Shown one piece after another: positions 38,517 through 47,742 of a stretch of DNA of 64,000 bases (positions are counted from its first letter, which is position 1; the number at the start of each line of letters is the position of its first letter). Location of the stretch: the NCBI RefSeq assembly GCF_000178155.2, contig NZ_ADKM02000018.1, positions 145,897-209,896 of the forward strand. The letters are read 5' to 3'. Below the pieces are notes generated by a model, which saw only the letters and a list, made by a program, of their open reading frames with translations, did not search any database and was not told the DNA's origin. This DNA comes from Hominimerdicola alba 8. Lineage in GTDB: Bacteria; Bacillota; Clostridia; Oscillospirales; Ruminococcaceae. Both the position numbers and the translations under genes were made by a program.

Positions 38517-39763
38517 CAGAACCACCGCTCGTGCATCTTGTGCATGAAGTCTTTCGTAACGGGATAGCCGCTCGCATCGCCTATCACGCTGTCAACGCCG
38601 CAGTAGGGACAGACTGCTGTACCGCAGCCCTCGTTTATCATGTCGCTTATCTCGGCGGGGGCGAAAATTCTTCCGCAGTAAAAGCACCCACAGGACTTGC
38701 TTCGCTTTAACTGCTTTATGTTACGAACAGCGTAGTCGTGTGCCGCTTCTTCATCGCTCAGCAGTTTTGCTTCATACAGACCGATATCCTCTTTTTCGAT
38801 GATCTTCACCTTAAAGCCGAGTTCTTCAAACCCGCGCAGATTGGCACGTTTCTGCCCGACCGCCTTGCTGATACAGCCTTTTTTCACGGCAAAGACAAGT
38901 TTTTTATTTTCGGGAGATCTGCCCTCTTTTACAGCCTTGTCCAGTTCGCTCTCCATGCGAAGTCTGTACAGTTCTCCCTCGCAGAGTTCCCTGAAAGCGG
39001 GGTGGTAAAAGCCGCCGACCATATCCTGCTCGACTATCTCGCTGGCGTGCAAGCCGCATTTTATCACCCTTATGCCCGCCGCCGTGAAAGCACCCAGCGC
39101 CCGCGTCGAGAGCGAAAGCACCTCCTCAAATGACATGGGCTTATACTCGCCGCTTGCAAGCAGTTTTGCAAGCCTTGTGTTTTTCAGTATGACAACAGGG
39201 TAGATGCGCACCGTATCGGGGCGTATCGCCATTATCTCGTTAAAAGTTTCGTCCTCCTGCTGATGACCGCTTTTGTAAAGTCCCACCATCATTTGCAGAC
39301 CAAGTTCAAAGCCGTACTCGCGTATCAGTCGGCTCGCCTGCCTTACATCTTCGGCAGAATGCCCGCGCTCGTTGGCTTCAAGCACTTCATCGGACATGGA
39401 CTGCGCACCAAGTTCGATGGCTGTAACGCCATAGCTTTTCAGGATATCCAGTATCTCGGCGTTTATGTAGTCGGGTCTGGTGGAGATGCGTATGCCCTTG
39501 AAACGCCCGCCGCCCACGAATTTTTTCGCGGCTGTCAGCAGTTCCAGCATATAATCGCGGGGTATGGCGGTAAAACTGCCGCCAAAGAAAGCTATCTCGG
39601 TATCTGAAATATCGTCCACCTGACTGAGTGCCTGCATGCAGGCTTTCTCCACATCGTCTTTATGGGGGAGTTTCTGCTTGCCTGTTATGGCGTTCTGGTC
39701 ACAGAAAGCGCATTTGTGCGGGCACCCCACATGGGGCACGAAAATGGAGATGTTACTGTGCAT
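38516..39763 (-). CDS. Elp3-like radical SAM protein fused to a C-terminal CxxCG domain
   Basis: The start at ATG 39763 follows AAGGGG; a TTG 12 codons earlier lacks a signal. 415 residues. The radical SAM cluster is Cys14-x3-Cys18-x2-Cys21 (VGCPHKCAFCDQN), with FFGGSFTAIP and GAQSMSDEVL. This bacterial Elp3-related group lacks the acetyltransferase domain and its substrate is unknown. The last ~65 residues (CGCFYCGRIFAPAEI...CPYCGVDSVIGDASGYPVT) match a small stand-alone family of CxxCG cytoplasmic proteins, so this looks like a natural fusion. It follows rnc by 163 nt. Confidence 0.85.
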   Translation of the reverse strand: MHSNISIFVPHVGCPHKCAFCDQNAITGKQKLPHKDDVEKACMQALSQVDDISDTEIAFFGGSFTAIPRDYMLELLTAAKKFVGGGRFKGIRISTRPDYINAEILDILKSYGVTAIELGAQSMSDEVLEANERGHSAEDVRQASRLIREYGFELGLQMMVGLYKSGHQQEDETFNEIMAIRPDTVRIYPVVILKNTRLAKLLASGEYKPMSFEEVLSLSTRALGAFTAAGIRVIKCGLHASEIVEQDMVGGFYHPAFRELCEGELYRLRMESELDKAVKEGRSPENKKLVFAVKKGCISKAVGQKRANLRGFEELGFKVKIIEKEDIGLYEAKLLSDEEAAHDYAVRNIKQLKRSKSCGCFYCGRIFAPAEISDMINEGCGTAVCPYCGVDSVIGDASGYPVTKDFMHKMHERWF

Positions 39764-39926
39764 TTTATCATTCCCCTTATAAAACTTCTTCTGCGCCAAT
39801 AATGACTAACAGGCTTTGTCTGCCCGTTAAAGTGAGCCGTTCTGACAAAGTGAGCAAGCTGTTCTCTTATAGGGACTGCCTCCCCGCCCGCCCACCCGCA
39901 GGACTTTGCACCTTGAACTGTATATC

Positions 39927-40625
39927 TCAGACTTTTATGCCCATAAGGTCAAGGGCTTCTTTAGCGGCGTTCTGCTCGGCGCTCTTTTTAGACCTGCCTA
40001 CGCCCTCACCGATGACATTGCTGTTGAGTTTCACCTGTACGGTAAACCGCTTGTCATGGTCGGGACCTTCCTCGCCCTTGAGAAAATACTCTATCTTCTC
40101 TTCGGGATTGCGCTGTATGACTTCCTGCAATACCGTCTTGTAGTCGTGGAAAGTTTCGGTGTGCGCAGGATTTATGTCCTTCGGCAGGAAGCCCATTATA
40201 TGCTTTCTTGCCGCTTCCAGACCGCCGTCAAGGTATATCGCCGCTATGACGGCTTCCATCGCATCGGATACTATCGAAGCCCTCTCACGGCCGCCTGTCA
40301 GTTCTTCGCCCTTGCCGAGAAATATGTACTTGCCCAGTTCAAACTTGTGAGAAAATTCAAACAGCGCTTTTTCACACACCAGCGATGCCCTCAGCTTTGT
40401 CAGTTCGCCCTCAGGCAGATGCTTGAAATGCTCGAAAATATAGTCGGATACCACTATCGAAAGCACCGAGTCGCCCAGAAATTCAAGCCTTTCGTTGCTG
40501 TGACGCTGTTTTTTGTTCTCGTTGGCAAAACTCGAATGCGACAGCGCTTCGTAAAGCAGTCTGTCATTCTTGAAGCTGTAGCCTATCCGCTTCTGGAATT
40601 CCGCCAGATTTTTCTCCTCGTCCAT
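39927..40625 (-). CDS. rnc: Ribonuclease III
   Basis: 232 residues. The catalytic motif ERLEFLGDSVL is at 45-55, and the second acidic region (IVSDAMEAVIAAIYLDGG) is present. A C-terminal double-stranded RNA-binding domain (~155-228, FHDYKTVLQEVIQ...SKKSAEQNAAKEAL) follows. It processes rRNA precursors and duplex RNA. The start overlaps the plsX stop by one base. Confidence 0.97.
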   Translation of the reverse strand: MDEEKNLAEFQKRIGYSFKNDRLLYEALSHSSFANENKKQRHSNERLEFLGDSVLSIVVSDYIFEHFKHLPEGELTKLRASLVCEKALFEFSHKFELGKYIFLGKGEELTGGRERASIVSDAMEAVIAAIYLDGGLEAARKHIMGFLPKDINPAHTETFHDYKTVLQEVIQRNPEEKIEYFLKGEEGPDHDKRFTVQVKLNSNVIGEGVGRSKKSAEQNAAKEALDLMGIKV

Positions 40626-41629
40626 CAGCCGTTCTCCTTTTTCATCTGTTCAAGTGCGGCAGTTATGGTGTCGATAACGCCTGTTTCGGTGAACTGCTTT
40701 GCCTGCCTTACCGCATTGTAGAAAGCCTTAGCATCAGAACTGCCGTGTGCCTTGATGACAGGCTTTGCAGTACCCAGCAGAGGTGCGCCGCCGTACTCGG
40801 AATAATCCACTTTTTTCTTGAAATTGTTGATATCTTTCATCACCATCACAGCCGCCAGCTTTGACTTGGTACTGCTTTTGAAGATGCTTTTCAGTTCGCC
40901 CGAAAAGAACTTGCCCATGCCCTCGTACAGTTTCAGCATAAGATTTCCGCAGAAGCCGTCTGCCACACAAACATCGCAGTCGCCCAGCGGAAGCTGTCTT
41001 GCTTCGATATTGCCCACGAAGTTGACAGGTGCGGTCTTTAACTGCTTGTAAGTTTCCAGTTCAAGTTCTCTGCCCTTTGACTCCTCAGCGCCGATGTTTG
41101 CCAGCGCGACTCTCGGCTTGTCAACGTTCAGTATCTTGTTCATGTAAGCACTGCCCATTATACCGAACTGCACCAGCATTTCGGGTCGGCAGTCGGCATT
41201 AGCGCCGCTGTCAAGCAGCATTGTAGGCTTGCCCGCAGTAGGCAGGACTGTTGCCAGCGCGGGTCTTTTTATGCCCTTTATCCTCTTGACGATGAATGTA
41301 GCGCCGACCACCAGCGCACCTGTAGAACCTGCCGACACGAAAGCATCTCCCTCGCCGTCTGCAAGCATCTGCATACCGACAGCCATCGAGCAGTCTTTTT
41401 TGCCCTTGATGACTTCGGTAGGCTCTTCACATATCTCTATTACAGTATCGGCGTGCTTTATTTTCAGCGCTGAGATATCAAGGCTGTTCTTCTTAGCACA
41501 ATCCTTTATTTTCTTCTCATCACCGACCAGCGTTATATCAACGCCGAAATCTCTCTGCGCATCAACTGCGCCTTTTATTACTTCCAGCGGAGCATTATCC
41601 CCGCCGAATGCGTCCATTACAATATTCAT
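40625..41629 (-). CDS. plsX: Phosphate acyltransferase PlsX
   Basis: 334 residues. It begins MNIVMDAFGGDNAPLEVIKGAVDA, with GSTGALVVGATFIVKRIKGIKRPALAT and VALANIGAEESKGRELELETYKQL, all family hallmarks. It converts acyl-ACP to acyl phosphate for phospholipid synthesis at the membrane surface. In many Firmicutes acpP lies between plsX and rnc; here the two genes overlap and acpP is absent. Confidence 0.97.
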   Translation of the reverse strand: MNIVMDAFGGDNAPLEVIKGAVDAQRDFGVDITLVGDEKKIKDCAKKNSLDISALKIKHADTVIEICEEPTEVIKGKKDCSMAVGMQMLADGEGDAFVSAGSTGALVVGATFIVKRIKGIKRPALATVLPTAGKPTMLLDSGANADCRPEMLVQFGIMGSAYMNKILNVDKPRVALANIGAEESKGRELELETYKQLKTAPVNFVGNIEARQLPLGDCDVCVADGFCGNLMLKLYEGMGKFFSGELKSIFKSSTKSKLAAVMVMKDINNFKKKVDYSEYGGAPLLGTAKPVIKAHGSSDAKAFYNAVRQAKQFTETGVIDTITAALEQMKKENG

Positions 41630-41635
41630 TTCAAA

Positions 41636-41749
41636 CTCCTATCTTAAATGGGGGCTGACCACGTTCATGCGCTGTGATCTAAAACACTTTCTTCCAAAAA
41701 CGCGGCGAACTTTCGCCCATGTCAATAATTATGAATTGTGAATTATGAA
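41636..41749. other. Non-coding gap resembling the smc-ftsY gap
   Basis: It shares ACTCCTATCTTAAATGGGGG with 34058 and the tail CGCCCATGTCAATAATTATG with 34471. No ORF. Confidence 0.6.
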
Positions 41750-42511
41750 TTAAAATTCTATCATATCTTTAAAGGCATCGGTTATCTCGATGTCTGTGCT
41801 GTCTTCGTAACTGCTGACAAGTATCAGTGTTCTGTCGCTTTCTATGCTGATAAGGATACCATCTGCGCTGTAGAGATAAGTATGATCTTTCTCACCATCG
41901 CTGAATATCTCTTCTATAGTGCCGTCGGAATAGCTGTCAGACGACACAAATTCCATATCCTGCGGTCTGCCCATCAGCAGTTCAGCGAACATCGTTTTAT
42001 CGGACTCGCCCATATCCTGCACATAGCTGTATTTTTCAGCACCGTCTTCGCGCGAGTACAGCTTGCCCTCATATACAAGAAGTTCTTTCTCGACACCGCC
42101 TTCAGCCGTGACAGTTGACATGTGTACTATCTCGCCGTTTCCTCCGCCGTAAATTCTTTCGACCTCTTTCATGCCCTCATCGCCATCAGTCACATACTGC
42201 ACAAATTCCAAGCCGAATTCAAGGTCGCTCAGACTGCCTGCGAATGCTTCTGTCAGACTGCCCTCATATGCTGCCGCAAGTTCAGGCTCTTCCTCTTTTG
42301 GGGCTTCTGTTTCGGAAGATACGTTTTCTTCCGCTTTGCTCTCATTATCATCTTCCGCCGCCGACTCTGTTTTCTCTGCCGCAGATGTGACTTTTGTTAC
42401 CGCGCCGCCCGCAACAGGTCCTTCGCTGATGTCACTTTTTTCTTCGCCGCAAGCCGCCAGACAGACGCACATTACTGCCGCCAGCATGACTGTAACTATT
42501 TTCTTTTCCAT
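41750..42511 (-). CDS. Lipoprotein of unknown function
   Basis: 253 residues. The signal ends CLAAC with lipid-modified Cys21. An acidic/Ser-rich linker precedes a globular domain with EFVQYVTDGDEGMKEVERIYGGGNGEIVHMSTV and LYSREDG.KYSYVQDM. Its start overlaps the previous stop by one base (TAATG). The partner upstream is a second lipoprotein with the same layout and a similar core, suggesting duplication. Confidence 0.75.
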   Translation of the reverse strand: MEKKIVTVMLAAVMCVCLAACGEEKSDISEGPVAGGAVTKVTSAAEKTESAAEDDNESKAEENVSSETEAPKEEEPELAAAYEGSLTEAFAGSLSDLEFGLEFVQYVTDGDEGMKEVERIYGGGNGEIVHMSTVTAEGGVEKELLVYEGKLYSREDGAEKYSYVQDMGESDKTMFAELLMGRPQDMEFVSSDSYSDGTIEEIFSDGEKDHTYLYSADGILISIESDRTLILVSSYEDSTDIEITDAFKDMIEF

Positions 42512-43176
42512 TATTGCTGTCCTTTCTCTATCTCTGATTTGAGCGCATCGGGCAGTGTGACCTCACCGATGCCCTCGACATATTCCATGACTTCGTAGTG
42601 TATCCCGTTCGCTTCGTAGCTTTTCAGCTGACCGCCCGCACCGTAGTTGAACAAATACTCCATGCTCTCGGAATTTCCGTATATCCGCTCGGTATCACCG
42701 TCAGCGCCGCCGAATTTATCAGCATCGTCCACAAAAAGGCAGTGGAAAGCACACTCTCTCACATGTTCGTTAAAATATTCGTCTTTGCCGATACAAACGG
42801 GCTTATCACTGCCCTCGCTGATAACAGACCATATATTTCCGCCGACAATGTACATCTCGGCGGTCAGCTTGCCCTCAGAATCCTTGTAGGCATCGCGCAT
42901 CACATCACCGCAGACCTCGATCTCTTCGATGACCTCATTGCCGCCCGACTGCTGTGAGCGCAGTTTCATCGAAAAATCGTGCTTGTCTATCCTTGCAAGG
43001 AATGCCGCAGTCTGACTGCCCGCATAGCCGCCGTCATCGTCAGGCTGAACTTGTGTCTGCACCTCAGCCGTCTGACTTTCAGCCGTCACTTCACTGCTGT
43101 CTGTCACCTCAACGCTCAGCGAACAGCCTGTCAGCACAATGCAGAATGCCAGCACTGCTATTGTCTTAAATCTCAT
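42511..43176 (-). CDS. Lipoprotein of unknown function, paralogue of its neighbour
   Basis: 221 residues; lipobox VLTGC with Cys18. The core (FSMKLRSQQSGGNEVIEEIEVCGDVMRDAYKDSEGKLTAEMYIVGGNIWSV) suggests a beta-rich LolA/LppX-like fold; this is inference from pattern only. Co-translated with the next lipoprotein and 13 nt after the small membrane protein gene. Confidence 0.72.
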   Translation of the reverse strand: MRFKTIAVLAFCIVLTGCSLSVEVTDSSEVTAESQTAEVQTQVQPDDDGGYAGSQTAAFLARIDKHDFSMKLRSQQSGGNEVIEEIEVCGDVMRDAYKDSEGKLTAEMYIVGGNIWSVISEGSDKPVCIGKDEYFNEHVRECAFHCLFVDDADKFGGADGDTERIYGNSESMEYLFNYGAGGQLKSYEANGIHYEVMEYVEGIGEVTLPDALKSEIEKGQQ

Positions 43177-43189
43177 ATTTTTCTCCTGT

Positions 43190-43597
43190 TCAGCGGAAAC
43201 CGCCGCGTTTTTGTCTGATGATGTACAATGCCGCGCTTACTGTCATACCTATCAGCGAAAGCAGTACACACCACTTTATGCAGGTCGGCACTGTAACATG
43301 CAGCACTGTGCCGTTCTCCCAGAAGAACTTCTTTTTCAGTTCAAACAGCACATACGCGCCGTACCATGCAAAAGCAAGCACCGCACCTGTTATGCAGTGT
43401 GCCATGAAGTTCCTGAAAATGGCAAGCGGTTCGTCCTTTATGCTGAAACTGATGTATTCTATCAGTACTGCCGCCCTTATGCCCAGCCATATCCACATTG
43501 TACTCTCGTCCCTGACGATACTGACAGTCAGCAGTATCAGCACTGCCAGCCTGAAGAACGAGCGCAGGAATTCTATCTTGAAGTCTTCTCTGCTCAT
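43190..43597 (-). CDS. Small membrane protein, unknown
   Basis: 135 residues with three or four hydrophobic helices (FRLAVLILLTVSIV, WLGIRAAVLIEYISF, HCITGAVLAFAWYGAYVLF, WCVLLSLIGMTVSAALYII). Not recognised. Its ATGA overlaps the uma2-type gene, so the two are coupled. Confidence 0.65.
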   Translation of the reverse strand: MSREDFKIEFLRSFFRLAVLILLTVSIVRDESTMWIWLGIRAAVLIEYISFSIKDEPLAIFRNFMAHCITGAVLAFAWYGAYVLFELKKKFFWENGTVLHVTVPTCIKWCVLLSLIGMTVSAALYIIRQKRGGFR

Positions 43598-44136
43598 AAC
43601 ATATTCTCGACTGTTATTGTCAGTTCGCCGCCGTATATGCCGACAGGTATAGCCTGCTCAAATGTGTAGATATTGATAGATGTATTATCGCCAAAAATAT
43701 ACACCAGCACACGTTCGCTCTCAGGGTCTATTATCCAGTATTCACGAACATTATGGTTCTTGTACAGTTCAAGTTTTCTCACCGTATCGTCACGGCGGTT
43801 CGTCGATATAACTTCGACCACCATGTCAGGAGCGCCGTACATTCGTTTTTCATCGACTTTATCAGGCTCACACACCACGAAAACATCGGGCTGTACCACG
43901 TTGCTGTCATCAAGCACCACATCAAAAGGTGCTATGTATGGCTCACATTTGCCGCCCTTAGACTCTATATAATTCAATATTTTGTTGAACACTCTGCCAA
44001 CTATTCTCTGATGAGTCCTTCCGGGTGCAGCCTGCGAAACTATCTCACCGCCTATCAATTCAAGCATCTCATTCATTTCGGGAACTCTCTCAAAAAATTC
44101 CTTTGCTGTTATCTTTTCACCTTTGGGCATCGGCAT
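43594..44136 (-). CDS. Uma2 family (DUF820) PD-(D/E)xK protein
   Basis: 180 residues. The restriction-endonuclease-like fold shows VVQPDVFVVCEPDK, APDMVVEVISTNRRDDTVRKLELYKNHNVREYWIIDPESERVLVY, which is the Uma2 hallmark; the catalytic Asp, Glu and Lys positions look intact. Uma2 proteins are widespread, are usually multicopy in cyanobacteria, and lack an agreed role. It lies 3 nt after trmFO. Confidence 0.88.
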   Translation of the reverse strand: MPMPKGEKITAKEFFERVPEMNEMLELIGGEIVSQAAPGRTHQRIVGRVFNKILNYIESKGGKCEPYIAPFDVVLDDSNVVQPDVFVVCEPDKVDEKRMYGAPDMVVEVISTNRRDDTVRKLELYKNHNVREYWIIDPESERVLVYIFGDNTSINIYTFEQAIPVGIYGGELTITVENML

Positions 44137-44139
44137 AGC

Positions 44140-45468
44140 TCAGACCTCCTCAATTTCGGCTATCAGCTTATCAAGATCTGCAAGACCGCGTTCTGCCAGC
44201 AGTTTATATTTCAGCTTCTTATCCTTGACCCGCTCGTCCCATTCGGGCAGTATGCCCATATTACAGCCCATCGGCTGGAAATTCTCTGTATCGGGCGAAC
44301 TGATATACTTGCTGAGCGCACCCAGCATGGTAGTCGCGGGCAGGCTTACGGGCGCAAGACCGCGCATCTGCCTTGCAAGGCTGAGTCCCGCGAAGATGCC
44401 GCTCGCCGCGCTTTCGATGTAGCCCTCAACGCCTGTCATCTGCCCTGCGAAGTAAAGTTCGGGGCGCTGGCGCATGTTGAACTGCTCATTCAGCAGTTTG
44501 GGCGAATTTATGAAAGTGTTGCGGTGCATCACGCCGTAGCGCATGAACTCTGCATTTTCAAGTCCGGGTATCATCGAAAATACCCGCTTCTGCTCACCGA
44601 ATTTCAGATTAGTCTGAAATCCCACCAGATTGTACATACTGCCCGCCGTATTCTCAGCCCTCAGCTGTACCACAGCCCACGGGCGCTTACCTGTTCGGGG
44701 GTCGGTCAGACCCACAGGTTTCAGCGGACCGAACCTCAGCGTATCCTCGCCGCGCTTTGCCAGCACTTCAACTGGCATACAGCCCTCGTAGACCTTGAAG
44801 CCGTCCTTTGCGAAATGCTCTTTGTCATGCTCTTTAAGAGGTGCGCTCTCGGCTGATACCAGCGCGTTGTAGAACGCTTCGTACTCCTCCTTGTTCATGG
44901 GGCAGTTGATGTAATCGGCATCGCCCCTGCCGTAGCGCGATGCGAAAAACGCCTTTTCCATATCAAGGCTCTCAAAGGTGACTATCGGCGCGGCGGCATC
45001 GTGGAAATACAGGTATTCGCCGCATATCCCGCCGATGCTCTCTGCAAGGCTGTCAGAAGTCAGCGGACCCGTCGCGATGACAGCATAGCCGTCGGGCACT
45101 TCCGTCACCTCGTCCTCGATGACGGTTATCAGCTTGTTCTGACGTATCCGCTCGGTCACGGCATCGGAAAATTTCTCCCTGTCCACCGCCAGCGCACCGC
45201 CTGCCGAAACTCTCGCCAATTCTGCGCACTCCATCGTCACCGAACCCAGTCTGCGCATCTCCTCTTTCAACATTCCTGCCGCCGACTCTATCCTGTCGGC
45301 TTTCAGCGAATTTGAGCAGACCAGTTCTGCAAATCCCTTATATTTGTGTGCGGGGGTGAACTTCTTCGGTTTCATTTCGTAAAGTTCGACCTCTATGCCC
45401 GCATTCGCCAGCTGAACAGCGGCTTCACAGCCCGCCAGCCCCGCACCTATTACTTTTGCTTTTTCCAT
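44140..45468 (-). CDS. trmFO: FAD/folate-dependent tRNA (uracil-54) methyltransferase
   Basis: 442 residues. The FAD-binding loop is GAGLAGCEAA at 8-17. ELVCSNSLKADRIESAAGMLKEEMRRLGS and AGQMTGVEGYIESAASG are diagnostic for TrmFO (Gid). It makes m5U54 in the T-psi-C loop using methylenetetrahydrofolate. Follows topA by 71 nt, a common Firmicute order. Confidence 0.96.
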   Translation of the reverse strand: MEKAKVIGAGLAGCEAAVQLANAGIEVELYEMKPKKFTPAHKYKGFAELVCSNSLKADRIESAAGMLKEEMRRLGSVTMECAELARVSAGGALAVDREKFSDAVTERIRQNKLITVIEDEVTEVPDGYAVIATGPLTSDSLAESIGGICGEYLYFHDAAAPIVTFESLDMEKAFFASRYGRGDADYINCPMNKEEYEAFYNALVSAESAPLKEHDKEHFAKDGFKVYEGCMPVEVLAKRGEDTLRFGPLKPVGLTDPRTGKRPWAVVQLRAENTAGSMYNLVGFQTNLKFGEQKRVFSMIPGLENAEFMRYGVMHRNTFINSPKLLNEQFNMRQRPELYFAGQMTGVEGYIESAASGIFAGLSLARQMRGLAPVSLPATTMLGALSKYISSPDTENFQPMGCNMGILPEWDERVKDKKLKYKLLAERGLADLDKLIAEIEEV

Positions 45469-45539
45469 ATTTATATTTCCTCAGGGCATCATGCCCTGCT
45501 CTGAGTATCCGTATATCTTACAAGATCGCGGTCACACCG

Positions 45540-47654
45540 TCACTCTGCATTATCAGTGCCTTCGGTGTTCTCACCCGAAAGGTTCCGCTGATAGCCGCAG
45601 TCGGGCTTATGGCAGATAAGAATGCCGTTCTTGCCGCCTTTCTGGAAGAGCGTACTGCCGCATCTGGGGCATTTTTCCTCTGTGGGTATGTCCCATGTCA
45701 TGAAACTGCATTCGGGATTGTTCTCACAGCCGTAGTACTTCTTGCCCTTTTTGGACTTTTTCAGCAGTACCCTTTTGCCGCAGAACGGGCAGTCGCCGCC
45801 TGTTTCCATCACTATACGCTTGGTGTTCTTGCAGTCAGGGAAGCCCGAACATGCCATGAACTTACCGAAACGCCCTATCTTTATTACCATCGGCTTGCCG
45901 CAAAGTTCGCATATTTCGTCTGTGGCTTCATCGGGGACTTTGACGCGCTTGCCCTCCATCTCCTTTTCAGCTTCGGTCAGTTCCTTATCGAACTCCTTGT
46001 AGAACTTCTGCAAGGTCTTGACCCAGCCCGTCTTGCCGCTTTCAACGTCATCAAGGCTTTTTTCCATGTTCGCTGTGAACTTCACATCGACTATCTTATC
46101 GAAATGCTCACTCATCAGTTCATTTGTGACCTCACCAAGACTGGTAGGTTTTAGTTGTTTGCCGTCACGTTCAACATAGTTTCGGTTGATTATGGTGGTG
46201 ACGGTGGTAACATAAGTCGAAGGTCTGCCGATGCCTGTTTCTTCAAACGCCTTTACCAGCGTAGCTTCGGTATATCTCGGGGGCGGCTGGGTGAAATGCT
46301 GATTGCCCAGTATCTCCTTAGGGTCGAGTTTATCGCCCTTTACCAGCGGCGGAAGAACATTCTTCTTCTCCTCTTCCTCGTCCTTTGACTCTTCATACAG
46401 CACCGTGAAGCCGTCAAACTTGACCGAATAGCCTGTTGCCTTGAACATAACGCCCTTAGCTTCTATATCCACCGACATCGTATCCAGCGTACAGCCTGCC
46501 ATCTGCGATGCTATGAACCTTTCCCATATCAGCTTATACAGCTTATACTGGTCATTGGTCACGCCGCTCGCCTTGACAAGATCGGGCGTTATGGCGGGAT
46601 TTGTGGGTCTTATGGCTTCGTGAGCGTCCTGCGCACTGCCTTTCGTCTTGTAAACTCTCGGCTTGTCGGGCACATAGTTCTCGCCGTACTTCTCCTTGAT
46701 GAAATCGTAAGCCGCCGCCCTCGCTTCATCGGATATACGCAGGCTGTCGGTTCTCATGTAAGTGATAAGACCTGTAGCGCCCATACCGTTGACCTCAAGA
46801 CCTTCATAAAGTTCCTGAGCGGCTTTCATCGTTCTTCTGCCCTGAAAGCCCAGCCTTCTCGATGCTTCCTGCTGTAGGGTCGATGTAGTGAAAGGTGCGG
46901 CAGGATTTTTCTTGCGCACGCTCTTCTTCACGTTGCTTACAACGAACTCAGCACCCTCCAGCCTTGCAAGCACCGCATCAGCATCAGCCTTGCATTTAAG
47001 TTCGGGCTTTGCGCCGTCAACGGTATCTACCTTAGCCGCAAACGGCTTCTTGCTTGACTTTGCGGTGAACTGCGCATCTATCGACCAGTATTCCTGCGAT
47101 ACGAAAGCCCTTATCTCGTTCTCTCTGTCGCATATCATCTTCACAGCCACCGACTGCACGCGCCCCGCACTCAGCCCGCGCCTTATCTTTCTCCACAGGA
47201 AAGGTGACAGCTTGTAGCCCACTATCCTGTCCAGTATGCGCCTTGCCTGCTGTGCATTCACAAGATCCATATCTATCGTGCGGGGACTGCTCATGCCCGC
47301 ATCTATACCGCTCTTGGTTATCTCATTGAAAGTCACGCGGTTTTTGTCGTTCATATCAAGCCCCAGCAGTTGTGCCAGATGCCAGCTTATGGCTTCTCCT
47401 TCGCGGTCGGGGTCGCCTGCGAGATAGACATGGTCGCTGGCTTTAGCCTTTTTCTTTATCTCTTTGATAAGGCTCTCCTTATCCTTTATGTTTATATACT
47501 GCGGCTCAAAATCATTCTCTATATCAACGCCCAGCTTGGATTTCGGCAGATCTCTCAGGTGACCCATCGATGCTACCACCTCATAATCTCCGCTGAGATA
47601 TCTTTTCACAGTTTTCGCCTTGTGGGGCGACTCTACAATTACCAGATCAGACAA
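45540..47654 (-). CDS. topA: DNA topoisomerase I
   Basis: 704 residues. A Toprim domain opens the protein (DLVIVESPHKAKTVKRYL, GDPDREGEAISWHLAQLL). The active-site tyrosine is Tyr299 (LITYMRTDSLRIS). Three C-terminal zinc fingers follow (CELCGKPM.., CPFCGKRV.., CPRCGSTL..). It relaxes negative supercoils. It lies 88 nt after dprA. Confidence 0.97.
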   Translation of the reverse strand: MSDLVIVESPHKAKTVKRYLSGDYEVVASMGHLRDLPKSKLGVDIENDFEPQYINIKDKESLIKEIKKKAKASDHVYLAGDPDREGEAISWHLAQLLGLDMNDKNRVTFNEITKSGIDAGMSSPRTIDMDLVNAQQARRILDRIVGYKLSPFLWRKIRRGLSAGRVQSVAVKMICDRENEIRAFVSQEYWSIDAQFTAKSSKKPFAAKVDTVDGAKPELKCKADADAVLARLEGAEFVVSNVKKSVRKKNPAAPFTTSTLQQEASRRLGFQGRRTMKAAQELYEGLEVNGMGATGLITYMRTDSLRISDEARAAAYDFIKEKYGENYVPDKPRVYKTKGSAQDAHEAIRPTNPAITPDLVKASGVTNDQYKLYKLIWERFIASQMAGCTLDTMSVDIEAKGVMFKATGYSVKFDGFTVLYEESKDEEEEKKNVLPPLVKGDKLDPKEILGNQHFTQPPPRYTEATLVKAFEETGIGRPSTYVTTVTTIINRNYVERDGKQLKPTSLGEVTNELMSEHFDKIVDVKFTANMEKSLDDVESGKTGWVKTLQKFYKEFDKELTEAEKEMEGKRVKVPDEATDEICELCGKPMVIKIGRFGKFMACSGFPDCKNTKRIVMETGGDCPFCGKRVLLKKSKKGKKYYGCENNPECSFMTWDIPTEEKCPRCGSTLFQKGGKNGILICHKPDCGYQRNLSGENTEGTDNAE

Positions 47655-47742
47655 ATCATTCTCTCCGTTTCTTACCCAATGGTATTGATTTCTGTATTTT
47701 ATACCCGCACTATCGGGTCATATATCATGTTCTTACGCACTG

